From Phaffia rhodozyma (Eukaryota; Basidiomycota; Tremellomycetes; Cystofilobasidiales; Mrakiaceae), in assembly GCA_014706385.1 (NCBI GenBank), contig JACGZH010000006.1:1116001-1180000 (forward strand): a DNA stretch of 64,000 bases, given 5' to 3'. Both the position numbers and the translations under genes were made by a program. Below are positions 1 to 11,452 of this stretch, one piece after another. The notes below the pieces were generated by a model that did not search any database, was not told the DNA's origin, and saw nothing but the letters and a program-made list of their open reading frames with translations. The number at the start of each line of letters is the position of its first letter. The stretch's first letter is position 1.

Positions 1-2512
1 AAAGCAACCTTTTGCACTTGTCCCTTAGTCCTTTTAAACGGGGACTGTGTCTGATGCTTCGACAGTTGATGGATGAGAACCGACATATTTGCGCCTAGAG
101 CAGATGAAGAAACAACATGTATGTCAGATCTGTCAGCGTTTCGTGGCCGAAGGAGGCAGAAGGGATTTCTGAAGGGTAAGCCAAAAACAAAACATACCAT
201 CACTAGCAACGGTCGAGAAGTAATCTCCCTTCTTGTGCCAGGTAACTTGTTTGGGGGTCCCTGGAACTTCAATCAACACAAGCATACCTTTCCTTCGCTC
301 AACCTCGGATCCTCGGGCCCATCGAATCTCGTTCGCCTTTGGTGCTTCGGTCGATGCTCCAGTGACCGCACGAAGAGCGGTTGTGGATGATGCAAGAGCT
401 AGATTGGGATTTAACAATGGAAGAGGCGAAAGCAGGACGACCTTGTTTTCGCTATGAACAGGTCATGACACGTAAAAGTCCAATGATGAGAAGAGAGATC
501 ACAACAAATCAAGTGGGACCAAAGCAAGAAAAGCAAACGTACAGAGTAGCAGCGATCAACCCAACCGACTTGTCAGGACACCAATCCAACGAGAACACCG
601 CGGTTTTGCCGACCTCGTATTTCCAACTCATCCTTCCATTTGCCAGATCCCAGACCCTAACCACACCATCCTCCGCGCCTGTAGCGACCCACATTCCTGT
701 CGGGTCAACACTCACACACCTGACCCTGACTCCACCTGGGTGAATGTATCGCATCCCGCTCATTGTCGGGAACGGCTTGAGCTCCTTCGGTTCCGGCAAC
801 TTTGGTACCAAGCTTTCCGGATCAATGTTTAATCTCGTTCGCTTCATTCGAGGAGCAAGGTACAAATCTAGGCATCGCTCAAACCTCTCCTGAACAAATT
901 CGTGATAAGCAGGAACTCTTCGGAGAGCATCATGCTTTGCAGGCATGTAGTCCTTCTTTCGATCTCCCTTCTCCTGAGCGAGCCATTCCTCACGCTCATC
1001 CTCATCCAACAAATACTCAGCCGGCGGGTTGTATGATTCTGAGTTGTCTGGAAGACGTTGTTGAGGAGCGGGCATGTGCATAGCGTGCGCAGCGGGCTCG
1101 GCATCTTGGTTAGACCACAAGTTGAAGAACTGTGGTTTTGACACTGAAGGTTTTTGAGGAACGATTCGGCCTTGTCGAATGGCTCGAACGATCTTCATGA
1201 TCTATTAGAGGGAATCGAAAAACGGTCATCACAACATCAGTAACAGAGTATATTAATTTGGTATATATCATCTATAGGGAAGACCAAGTCAAAGATAGAA
1301 CGTACCTTCTTGTGCTCCCACTTGGACGCAACGAATCTTGACTTTGGCTCGGCTCGTCCGTTCAAAGGCATGACCATCGTTTGGCTAGTGTACCATTCTA
1401 CTGTCGGTGCGTACGGATCATAGTTCTCATCCGGGTTCTCTCCCTTCTGCAATCGTCGGATGATATCAAGCTCGGCATCCGTGAGATTCACATTAGTCTG
1501 CAAAAGCTTATCTTGAACGGAAGTCCTGTTTCAAGGACGAAGGATATTTGTGTATGATAGTTTTATAAGAAAGATTGGCTTTTTAAGGAATAGTGAGGAA
1601 GGAGAGGACTAACCATGAATCAGGATCTTCAACGGTAGACAAAAACTTGTCCAACTCATCCCCTGCTGCCGGCCTCATGACTTTCTTTCCATTGATGTCA
1701 TATCCAATGTGAGGCAAATCATCATACCAATGGTCTGGAATATCTCCTACTCGATTGGGGGCCTGGTAAGTTTGAACAGTTGATAATTGTGAGTTAGGTC
1801 AGCCTAGTACCACCAGTCACGTTCAGATATGATAGTATATATCTATCTTTAGAAGGCTTGTTACGCGGATATGCATACTTACATCCTCAGTACTACTTTC
1901 ACTTCCATATCCAGCCTCGATATCTTCATAAACCATCTTTGGCCTTCCTGTCAGCTCACTGACCTCCATTCGTCCCTTGTACGGGTCGAATGGCTTGGGC
2001 ACGATCGAAGCGTCCCTCTCGTCCGGCTTCTGAGTGTTTTCCTGAATGAAGTTTGATATCGGAGAAGCTTCCCTCTCGAAAGTCTTTCTTCGGTCGGCCA
2101 TCCTCAAGGAGGAAGTGAAAGACGTTCCGGGTGTGGAATTTGACGCTCCGTTCTCATCCTCATCGTCTGAGCCATCAAGATCGGATGAATTATACCCAGA
2201 CTCCGAGCCGTCCTCTTCATCTTCCAATACTCCATTATCCGACTCATCATCAGCCTCGAAGTCTGAATCTTCCTCATCTGAATCCTCTAAGTTGAGCTCC
2301 GGGAAGGCTTCTGCCTCTTCTTCGTCGTCAACCTCCAGATCAGCCCCCTCTCCGTCCTCCGGCTCTTCGTCGTCGTCGCCTGCCAGAACGAGGTTGCCAG
2401 TAAGGGTTTCAAGAGGTTGCTTCGATGTGGAGGCGCCCGAGGAGCTGGAGGGTTCGGACGTCTTGCGCTTCCTTGATGAACCTGATGAAGAGTTAGTTAA
2501 TCTGGGTGCCAT
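1..2512 (-). CDS. ERB1: Ribosome biogenesis protein ERB1 (BOP1 homologue), 3' end outside the window
   Basis: Member of the nucleolar PeBoW complex (Nop7-Erb1-Ytm1) needed for 27S pre-rRNA processing and 60S assembly. Exons, 5' to 3' on the minus strand: 2512-1883, 1762-1614, 1525-1306, 1201-543, 451-198, 94-1; all junctions are GT-AG and in frame. The N-terminus is Ser-rich and strongly acidic. The BOP1NT domain follows, with DIPDHWYDDLPHIGYD and, after it, ENPDENYDPYAPTVEWYTS. The next part has the PFPTMSGMRYIHPGG stretch and the first WD40 repeats (DGVVRVWDLANG). The remaining WD40 repeats lie beyond base 1, so the gene is partial at its C-terminus only because the window ends. It is transcribed away from NSE2 across a 247-bp shared promoter. 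Family assignment is firm. Confidence 0.95.
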
Positions 2513-2759
2513 GGCTGAGATCTATGGCGTTTTTTAAGTGAGTAAGACTCCAGCTTTGATCGGTTGTTAGGAGTAAAGGGAGAAGAAGAGAGGAAGGGAA
2601 GTTAACCAAAAAATTGCCTTCATAGGGTAGTCACTTATGACTTGCTGACGTAAGCTGGCGCGCTTACGCGTGTGACGTCCAAAAGAAGACGCGTCTCTTA
2701 TTCACTTTCCTCCACTATCATCTACTTCAGCTCGGTCATTCTTCATCAAAGCCAACGCC
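2513..2759. promoter_or_regulatory. Divergent ERB1/NSE2 promoter with two ACGCGT boxes and an inverted repeat
   Basis: Only 247 bp separate the two start codons. ACGCGT, the fungal MCB element bound by MBF-type G1/S factors, occurs at 2666-2671 and 2689-2694. The arms CGTAAGC (2649-2655) and GCTTACG (2662-2668) form a perfect 7-bp inverted repeat with a 6-bp spacer. GACGTC is at 2674-2679. A CT-rich stretch precedes the NSE2 ATG. Regulatory meaning is inferred from the motifs alone. Confidence 0.5.
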
Positions 2760-4807
2760 ATGGCCAGAGCAGTTAAGGTGAGGCCCGGTGTCTGCATCTC
2801 ATGTTGTTGCGTCCTTGAAAACTTGCTTAATATTTTCTGCCGGTTCGATCACTTTTATGTTCAAAACCTCCTTTGATATATCCACCTAGGTACCCAAAGT
2901 AGAGCCTGGAGACTCGCATCCAGAATCGACAGCTAGACGCCGGGAGAAAGTCTCAACCGTTGATGGGAGGGAAGAAGAGCATGATGAAAGTGCGACCACT
3001 GTTCAAACTCCTGCACAAAGAGGCCTCACAGTCGAGACATTTCAGCCGAGGCCTCTGACACTCGATGGGAGCTTGAGTGCTAAGGTGAGCCAGAACCTGT
3101 CGCTAGCTACCTTTCAAGAGCCTCAATGTCTTGAACATCTGCGTCTTCGTCAAGAAGGATAGTAGGAGACCGAACCCCCTTATTTGATGGCTCTGCTTTT
3201 TGTGCACCTCTCTCTCCCTCTGACGTCCTTATTTGTTCCTTGATTCTGTCTGTGCGGGGAGCAGCTGAATAAATTACATGAGGATTGGGCTGTCATTGGC
3301 AAAGCCCTCAATGCCTCCTTGTTGAACCTCAAGGACACAGCGACTCTGTTTTCCGAAGCCAATCTCGATGAGGACTCCGTTCGTTTTCTGTGTCTCTTTC
3401 TTGATATCAACACATAGATGCATACATTGATTAACCGCTTGCGCCTTTTCCCGAATGTGTTGTCTAACTAGAGCAATTTCGAAGAGATTGACGGTTCCGT
3501 TCGACAACTGCTAGACGAACTTGCATTCGTTCAGATCAGACAAAATGTGCTTAAAGACCTGATCACTGCCTTGCAAGATGGAGAAGAAGTTGTCAGTCCT
3601 TTCTGGTTCTCGTTTTCAGTCTGTCTCTTAGTTCAACTTCGTTCGGTTGTAATGAATGTTAAGCTGATCTACTATGGACTTTGGGTTTGTCACACTGCTC
3701 AGACGGATGCGCAAGGCATTTATCAGAAGACTTCACAAGACAAAGAGGAAGAATACACAAGTCAGAATCCCAGAACAAGATGTACGGGTCCTTGTTCTTT
3801 GCTAGCCTTGTCAAGTGACTTGGACTGACCGATATATACACTCATTTGTGTATGCAAGATATGAAATGTCAGCCATACATCCAGTTTCGAGAGGCTGTCT
3901 GGGTAACTCTCATTACTCTTCAAGATGTTGTCAACATTATAGAGACTAATCTTCTGAATATGTAATATAGGAATCCGCGCATGCCCAAGAGCCCATGCTG
4001 CCTATGTCTACATTCTTCCCTCGAGGCTCGTATTTCTATCCAAACCTCCGTCCTAGAACATTCTCGCTTCTTAGCTTCTATAATCGAGAACTGATATCTC
4101 TTCTGCCCACTAAATTTGCCAAAAATAGATGAACGTACAGCTGAATCGGATTCGGACGAAGAGATAGAAGTGGGAGGCATGACCCAAAATTTCAAATGCC
4201 CGCTAAGTTTGACCCTTTTGGTCGACCCTGTTTCGTCGTTCGTCTTCATCTACCACTCAAGTATTCGACGCATTAAGCTAACCATCTATCCGCTTTCTTA
4301 CTCATTGATGAATTTTGTATCAAATGTGTCGACAGAACGGTCTGTCCGCATTCATTTTCCAAAACGAACATATACGAATACATTGGACGTTCAAGTAGAC
4401 AGTGTCCTCAAACGGGATGCGTTGCGATGATCAACCTAGACTCTCTACGGGTTCGTCTTTACTTTATTCTTCCCTTATTCCTCTTGCGATGTTTCGATCT
4501 CTCTAATTGAAGACGTTTCTGACCCTTGTAACAATGCAATTTGCGACGGTGTTTACCTGAAATTTCGGGCGGATTTAGGAAGATCGCGCACTGGCTAAAA
4601 GAGTGGCGGCTGAGAAGAGACGACTCAAGAGGGAGAGAGAGCTTCATCGGGTTGAGTGCGTCTTTCTATCCTCGTCTGTCTGCGTGCCCTTCGTTACTGA
4701 TTGGGTTCTCTTTTCTTTCTCTGCCTTCGCCTATCCCGCTCGTGTTTTTCTTGTGTTCGAAACGCAGAGAGACAGAGATGTTGGAAGACGACAGCGAAGA
4801 CGAATAG
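2760..4807 (+). CDS. NSE2: SMC5/6 complex SUMO E3 ligase, Nse2/Mms21 type
   Basis: Nse2 attaches SUMO to substrates of the Smc5/6 complex during recombinational repair. Proposed exons: 2760-2777, 2890-3084, 3265-3378, 3472-3588, 3703-3781, 3859-3902, 3971-4049, 4129-4237, 4336-4450, 4579-4650, 4772-4807, giving about 325 residues. The middle is predicted helical (LNKLHEDWAVIGKALNASL, then QLLDELAFVQIRQNVLKDL), as expected for the Smc5-binding part. The C-terminal SP-RING reads NFKCPLS, DPVSSTVCPHSF and CPQTGCVAMINLDSL, so the zinc ligands C, C/H and C-x4-C are present once the 4238-4335 intron is removed. The tail is acidic (EDDSEDE). Two points are weak: the junction between 4049 and 4129 has no good GT donor in the right phase, and the last acceptor (4771) was chosen to give the acidic ending. 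Confidence 0.85.
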
Positions 4808-5440
4808 ACAGCCTGGTCCCTCAGGCTACCTTGCGCAGAATGTCATACATACACCTTCGTGCCCTTCTCTCAACACATGTCTCTTCTGTTCTTCTTGAAC
4901 CCTTGGTCGCGCTCAAGTTTAAACTCAATAAGGGAGTTTCAATCTACATTTGATCCCGAATTTAGTATTGATCTTAGAAGATGAATAGTTTTGATGATAT
5001 GTTGTATTACTGGTTGATCATATATGCCAAGATCTTACTACCTTGAAGGAAGCCCCTGTTCGCCTATGCCTTAACCGCGATAATCTCTCATAAACAACAT
5101 TCTTCTAACTTGAACTCATGACGTTCATGTAGAGAGAACCTGTGTAGACACATGGATATCAATGAAATTTACAGTTAGGGTAACCGCTAAGGAGAGATAT
5201 AGAAGAGAGAAAGAAAGGGAAGATGAGAAGCAAAAGTCCTTCGATACACTTCTGTGTAAACGTAAGCGTTGAAAGAAGAAAGAAGAAGACAACAAGTATT
5301 TTGTAACAACACAGCAAAGGAAATTCGAACTTTAGACTACAACGAGAAGGATCGTACAAATACTCCTCTCAATCTTCTGCATCCTGATCAAGACAGAGCT
5401 TTTATGTGAGACTCAAGCGCAAAACACTCAAAGGAGAAGA
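4808..5440. other. Convergent intergenic region NSE2/CAT2
   Basis: A 633-bp stretch between two genes that point toward each other. It should hold both 3' UTRs and polyadenylation sites. Purine-rich runs (5200-5300) and AT-rich stretches are visible; I see no convincing coding exon or RNA gene. Confidence 0.5.
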
Positions 5441-8350
5441 TCAGAGTTTTGCTTTCCCCTGCTCGGCACTTCCTTCCGCTCGCTCCATCAACTCTCGAAC
5501 TTCCTCACACGCCCAGATCAGGCATTCCTTGTACTCCTTCGCTTTCATGTCTTTGCGGGCTGTGATGATCCACCGAAGGAAGTTGTCACCAACAGAGTAG
5601 GCGAGACCGTATCCATCAGGAACAACTAGAAGAAACCCAAAATAATTGAGGGAAGGAATTTAATTATTAAGCACGCAAATTTTAGATTTAGGAGGCGCAT
5701 ATCTCTGAATCAATGAAGGAAAGATGAATGGACGGACCTTCTCCGTAGCCCCATCCATCAAGGTAGTCACTCAGCAATGAAGATGTGCTCATCTCCCAAT
5801 GATTCGTCTTTCCGAAAGCCACATCGGTGAAGAGCTCTGGCATCTGCTCGCCTTCTTTCAAGAGCTTCTTAAGTCCGAAGAGATGTCGGTCGACACCTTG
5901 GCCGTCGGCGGCGAGTGCAGCGTACTGGAGATGTCGCGTAGCCGCTTTACGGAAGAGAGCTACTCGGTTGGCGTCCTGTTGACCCGGGTTGAGAGAAGAT
6001 GTATGAGCTTCCAATCTCCGTATTATGATACAATTTACTAAAAACTCAGCCAGCAGACGCACGCTTTCTCCTTGTCTAAACATACTCTCAATCCACTCCT
6101 TAGCCTCCTGAGAAGCACTTCGAATTACTTCGGTTCGACCCAACTTGAACTTTCGGGTCTGAGCAGACTCGTAACAGACTCCCATTCGGTTCTCGAGCTT
6201 GTAGAACGCTAAATGCTTGACCATCTGAGCCCAGGCGTCCGGAGAAGTCTTGAACTTCTTGATAAGGGCCTCTATAAATGAAAGGAAACAACGGTGATCA
6301 GAGCCTGAGATAGAGAAGAACAAGTGATAAAATGATCTCACTTCCGTATCCCTCGTAGTGAAGTCCCTATTTGTAAGGCCCCACATAGTTGGAAGCGCAA
6401 TTAGAATCAAGGACATATGAAAAGCAGGTACAAAGAAACCAGGATCCACAAACCTCCATAGTGTGTTGGCCCATCAGCTCTCGATGAGCCTTTCCTGCCT
6501 CCTTGATATCCCTCTGTGCCTTGTCATCTAGCGCCCACTCTAGCTCGACCGGCTTTCTTCCGTTCTCTCCCCAAGCGGCAGACCCCTTCGGCTCAAGATC
6601 AATTCGACCTTGGGCGAGCGAAGCAAGAACGAACTCATTCATCCTGAGTGTAGGTGTTCCGTCCAAGAGGGAATGTTCCCCATTGAAACCAGAGTGAGCG
6701 GAGGGGGTGACGATGACTAATAAGGGATGAGGGAGAAACGTTATGCGTTTATCAGCTTTGCGCATTGTGCAAATATGAGAACAAGACTTACATTGATGCT
6801 TGTCGAACCATCTATTTTCCCCATCCTTGCCAACCCATAGGTTCCAGCTTCGATCTTCGAGCTCGCTCTGCCCGCCAGCATGGGTAGCATGGTGATCATC
6901 GTCTAACACTACTGCTAATATTGATGACTGAATTTTCTCCAAGATATCTTGGTTAGATGGAGCGATGGAGATGAGATGATCTCTGGCCTGAAGAGTTGTA
7001 GAAGGAATTTTGATCGGTTAGACAGCCATAGACACGTCAAGAGACGAGATATCGTACACAGAAGGAACGAACGAACGTCGGCCCAGATGTCTCTGTTTTG
7101 GCTCGTGAGCAAACCCACGGGTGGTCCTTCTTTGTCACCAACGGTATCAATCACCTCTTGGAACAGCCTGATATGTTTAATCGGGGGTCAGCATGATCTC
7201 ACTAAGCAACGCAATCAGTGGGTTCATAAGATTTCTCACCGTTCGATTTCTTGAACACCTAGCCCTCCGACTCGAACTGTGAATATTCTGTTACGTCTCA
7301 GGACGATGACATGATCGTTTTGACCTTTTGCTGTAGGATACTTTTTGCTCGTATCAATAGGAATAGTAGGAATTCGAGAAGCATTGAACCTAAATTTGAG
7401 TTGTGTTAGGAGAATAACCATTACTCCAACAAGAAGATACTGTCTTGAGAGAAAGCGTACAAATTCTTGTAAGAATCCATGCAAAGCGGAGTGACTCGAA
7501 CCCGCTCTGGCTCCAAGTTTTGGCTGAGCAACAGTTTGGCGCATGATGAATCAGGATCAATCTTTTATGGTTTGGTAGAACGAATCCAGAACGATATACC
7601 TTTCTGTCAAGTCCCTGAAGACCTCAGTCGCTCGGATCAACTCGGCTGCTCGTCGAGCTTGAGTCTTGTCTTCTCCGCCCGTTCCTCTGTGTGTATAAAA
7701 GTAGTTTACGTACGGCACGACCGGGTCTCTGTATCATTTTTTTACCAGGATAACCAATTGACTGTCGTAAGCATGGATTGTAGTGCTTCATAGAGAGCTC
7801 ATCGTTCGAGAGCGCGTACGAACCTGTAACCCATATAGGCAGCCTCATTCCACCAGTCGCTCAGCCAGCTGTCTCTGCCCTCGTTCTGGGCTCGGTTCTC
7901 TAGCCTGTTCTGAAGAGTCTTTGCGATTTCACTTTGTTCAAACTGTTTGACGACCTTGGTCGACGTCTCGAGCTGCTCGGGCGTCAAGTGTGGTTTGATA
8001 GTCGTCAGGTACAGGTCGAGCGTCTTCGCGAGAGGAGGAACCGGGAGATTAGGTAGATGGGTTTGGAACCGAAGCATGGCCGGCTGAGTAGGGTCCTCCT
8101 TCGGAGGAGGCGGTGGTGTGGCTATTGAGGCTGATCTTTTAGGAGGCATAGCCTAAGGGATTAGAATTAACGAATCGACCGTCAGCCCTGTACCGGAGGG
8201 GGAAACAGAAAGAGAGAAGAACCTAATAGGAAGGAAACAGCTACGAGAGGGAAAGGAACTCACGATAGGAGAGACGACGGAAGACTGGATAGAAATCAAC
8301 TGGGTAAGCGATCGCCTGGAGACCGAGATTGGCACTCTTTTGATGAGCAT
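5441..8350 (-). CDS. CAT2: Carnitine O-acetyltransferase, predicted dual mitochondrial/peroxisomal
   Basis: Transfers acetyl groups between CoA and carnitine for shuttling between organelles. Exons (5' to 3'): 8350-8264, 8152-7824, 7728-7600, 7523-7461, 7389-7240, 7167-7077, 6987-6792, 6716-6454, 6366-6342, 6271-6039, 5975-5738, 5625-5441; 662 residues from the distal ATG. Family marks: PMLRF-type N-terminus, CMDSYKNLFNASRIP, WADARDHL, the catalytic histidine in GEHSLLDG (about residue 363), GYGKALIKKFKTSPDAW, the STS triad in HWEMSTSSLLS, and DGYGLAYSVG. The first exon encodes a basic, Ser-rich, acid-free leader (starting MLIKRVPISVSRRSL) typical of mitochondrial presequences, spliced in frame onto AMPPKRSAS; an internal ATG at 8149 would give a leaderless 632-residue form. 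The protein ends in AKL, a canonical PTS1. The 63-nt intron 6038-5976 is open in frame, so it may be retained. Confidence 0.94.
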
Positions 8351-9882
8351 GAGCCAAAGGTTGTGGTATTGATAGAATGGATGTTTGTAGGAAGAAGGCG
8401 AAAGAGAAGATGCAAAGACGATGGATGTTTCTCTTAAAGCTCGATGGAACTGACCGGTTATGAAGGAAACCGGGAAGAGCCGGAAGTTCCCGGAAAGAAT
8501 TTATGTTTTTTTTTGAATTTGACTAAGGCTTAGTCAATTCCCAATCAATGTCACGTGTCCTCCCTCTTTCTCATGTTCTCTCTTAATCACTTTCACTTTC
8601 GCTCTTTCTCTCTTTCACTCTGTACAGGCAACTCTCTCAGACATCTTGTGTAAGGACCAATCTCCTTTTCTTCATCTTGTTCTCACAACTCTCTTCCCCA
8701 AGGAGGCAGCAACCGTAAAGATGGTATTTAGTAAAAGGGATGAAAGCTCCTTCTCGTCGTCTCCTTATACGCTCAACTCTGTGGAAAGCTCCCGTTCAAC
8801 CCATCTCCTACACTCTTCTTTTTTGTGACGTTTCTTTCACTTCTGCTTCAACCTCTCTATCTTTGCCTCTGCCTTCTCTCTCTTCTCCTGTCCTATCTCA
8901 GTGTCAACAATGAGACGGCCTGCCTTTCCGTTGCCTTCTCGACATCCCTCTTCCACCGTCCGAATCGAATCTCTCTCGCAAGAGCTTCTACCCGAGCAGA
9001 CACTCCTCTTCTTTCTTCTGGTCAGAACGAGTTGTCTTATGGGATGTAAGGCCGGATGGTCATCAAACCACAAGACTCGTTTTTAGACCCTTTCCTCCTG
9101 ACCTTGTTGGTCGTTTCAGTGGAGTGATCGTGGTAAAGGGCGACTGTACATATTTCTCTCCTATTTCTTTTTCGTTCTATCTCTTTCAACTTAAATCCCT
9201 CCAGGATAGGCCGAGCCCCTTTCCCTATAGATCCAAGGGATGCGGGGTGGAACCAGCAGAGGCATTGCTATTGGAGGGGACATTTATCCTACCTTTTTGT
9301 TTCCCTTTAGGCTTTCTCTTTCTCTTCTGAGTCTGATTCAAGGGGCAGAAATGAACCGGTTTCAGACTTTGAAGAGCGAAGGATTGCTAGAGTGGTTAAA
9401 GAAGGATTGCACCGTTTCAGCGCTTTTCCTGAGAGTTTTCCAGGAAATCGGCGTGAGGATTCCGGAGCAGACATCTTTTGAGCTCTCATAATCTTGGCGG
9501 AGGGCGAGGAGGTGTTCAGAAAGAGCGGAGCATCTTTGGGCTGATATAGGAGGAAACAGGTTGATAGAAAAGAGAATGCAGGAGTCTAAGGAGAGATAGA
9601 GAGAGACGAAGCAGAAAGGAACAATTACTTAGAGAAGAGGGTGATTGTGGTAGGCGGGTTTCTTCCAGGAGTAATGCTATAAGGAACTACGGCAAGGAGG
9701 ACGGTTGATTTAAAACTTCAAGAGACCTCCGGGTTCACTGAGCGGACAGAACGATCCTTGGGGGATTCATACTTTTGATGGCTGTATTCGGTCTGAGATG
9801 CTGACACGTCCTCATTTTGGTACATATACTCTGTAAAAAAAATGCCAGGCTGCACATTCGCCACTTCTATACTGAAGACGCA
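8351..9882. other. Long intergenic region without a confident gene
   Basis: About 1.5 kb between the divergent CAT2 (-) and the J-protein gene (+). The part nearest CAT2 holds a CACGTG at about 8572 and long CT-rich runs to 8900 that look like promoter or leader sequence. Short open frames exist on the plus strand (for example from the ATG at 8910, about 58 codons) but I could not join them into a recognisable protein. One frame at 9237-9275 reads MRGGTSRGIAIGGD, which resembles the start of PrpF/DUF453 proteins, but the following sequence does not continue the similarity. The 9500-9800 part is purine-rich and stop-rich. Confidence 0.4.
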
Positions 9883-11272
9883 ATGTCGACCCTTAGTATG
9901 TCCTTCCTCATTCTCATCAGATCGAGGGTCGCTCCAGAACTGACGGCCTATCCAGCTCCCTTGTCGAACCAGTTACCCACCTTGCGCCTGTTCTCCTCCC
10001 TCCTCTCATAAACGCTCTCCCTCTTCCTTCTTTGCTCAAGACACCGAAGAACATCCGACGTATTCATATCGCGTTTGTTTCGTTGTATATCGCATACACT
10101 CTACTCTCATCCCATCTTCGGCTTTCGTCTGCTGGTAACTTTTACCAGATCCTTGGGCTAGACAGATCGTCGTTTAGCCCTGAAAGACAGGGTGAAGAAG
10201 GAGTCGAGAGGGTGCTGAAGGATGGGTGGAGAGCGTGGGCGAAAAAAAATCATCCGGACCGAGTGAGGGATACTTTGTTCGGAGGTAGGGAGGAGATCGA
10301 GCAAAGATTTGTCGAGGGGAGAAGAGCATTTGATGGGTTGAGTGACGAAGGAAAACGGTGGGCATATGACCGGTAAGGACCTTGCTACATTGGTTGCCAT
10401 TCGTATGGTCTCAACATGTCTTAACTTCCGTCTTCTTTTTTACTCAGGTTTGGAGAGCAAGTCATGAACTGGAAAGGATTGGTTACACAGCGAGAATATC
10501 TCTTCCGTGGTCTGATGGGCAGTTTCATGTTCTACATCGTCTCCGCCGGTGTTCTCGCCTTTATGACGCTCATCTCGAACGGAGGCCCTAACATCATCTA
10601 TGTTGGTTTCTTTTTCATCTCGTTGTCTGTTCAAAAAGACGTCTTCTGTTATCTGTCGAGGCAGAATCTCGAATTGATGAATTATTTGTGCCCCTCTTTG
10701 TTTCTTCTCCCTCCGAAAATCAGTGGCGAAACTTGACACTCCCTACACTCTTCCTTCTCGAGCTTTCCCTTCTCATTTTTCCGACTCCTTACGCCGCCGA
10801 TGGGGATCTATCGTCGTTTCATCCTTTCCCGAATAGAGTGTTGACAAAGTTGTTCCCGTCGAGAACTCAGCATCAACATGTGTTGTTTCTCCATGAACTC
10901 TATCTAGCACTCAACATGTGTATCAACCAGCTCGGGCCGTTGCTCTTCCCTTCCCCGGTGACTGAATCTAGATCAGGTGGAAGCGTGGAGGAAGAGAACT
11001 CTGTTGGGAAATGGATGGATCGGGTAGAATCTTTGGTTGGAGTAGCTGAGGATGAAGCCTCTAGGATTTATCACGCCGAGCTTTTTCCTGTTCTCTCTAC
11101 ACCGGATGAGACTGGATCCGTTTCAGTCGATGGCAAGCTACGACGTCTGTTGGATAGAGAGATGGAAGATGTGTTGGTCGAGTCGAGGATCAGGTCTCAT
11201 CCAGCTGTGGCACCTGCTTGGGCGGAAGCCGTCAGACAAGGCCGTAGTCGAAAGAGGGAACGGATCGAATAG
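9883..11272 (+). CDS. Membrane-anchored J-domain (DnaJ) co-chaperone
   Basis: Exons 9883-9895, 9973-10372, 10448-10601, 10724-11272; 371 residues. The first coding exon is only 13 nt (MSTL plus one base). A hydrophobic N-terminal segment (HIAFVSLYIAYTLLSSHL, about residues 38-55) precedes the J domain (GNFYQILGLD to EGKRWAYDRFG), which contains the essential HPD tripeptide in KNHPDRV and so should stimulate Hsp70 ATPase. Two further membrane segments follow (FMFYIVSAGVLAFMTLI and LPTLFLLELSLLIFPT). The C-terminus is charged and ends RSRKRERIE. This layout resembles fungal ER or endomembrane J-proteins, but I cannot tie it to a named yeast gene. The intron before 9973 uses GTATGT and keeps the frame into THLAPVLLPPL; start choice depends on it. 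Confidence 0.85.
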
Positions 11273-11452
11273 ACTTTTCCTATAGAAAACTCAATTTCAG
11301 ATTTTCTTTGTATCAGAGTGTCTGTCTTTGTTTCCTTTTCTCCATCTTTCACATCTTCCTCTCTCCTGCCTTTGTAGATACCCCAAGTGTATATGAATGC
11401 ACTACAAGAAAATCTAGATCGGAAGTTCAGGTCTTGGCAAGGGTAATGTACT

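Noticed and set aside
2046..2537. Plus-strand Ser-rich 163-codon frame
   Set aside because: Antisense reading of the acidic N-terminus of ERB1.
9370..9410. Sequence resembling a tRNA A-box (GCTAGAGTGGTTAAAG)
   Set aside because: No B-box (GGTTCGANTCC-like), no acceptor stem pairing and no cloverleaf could be found downstream.
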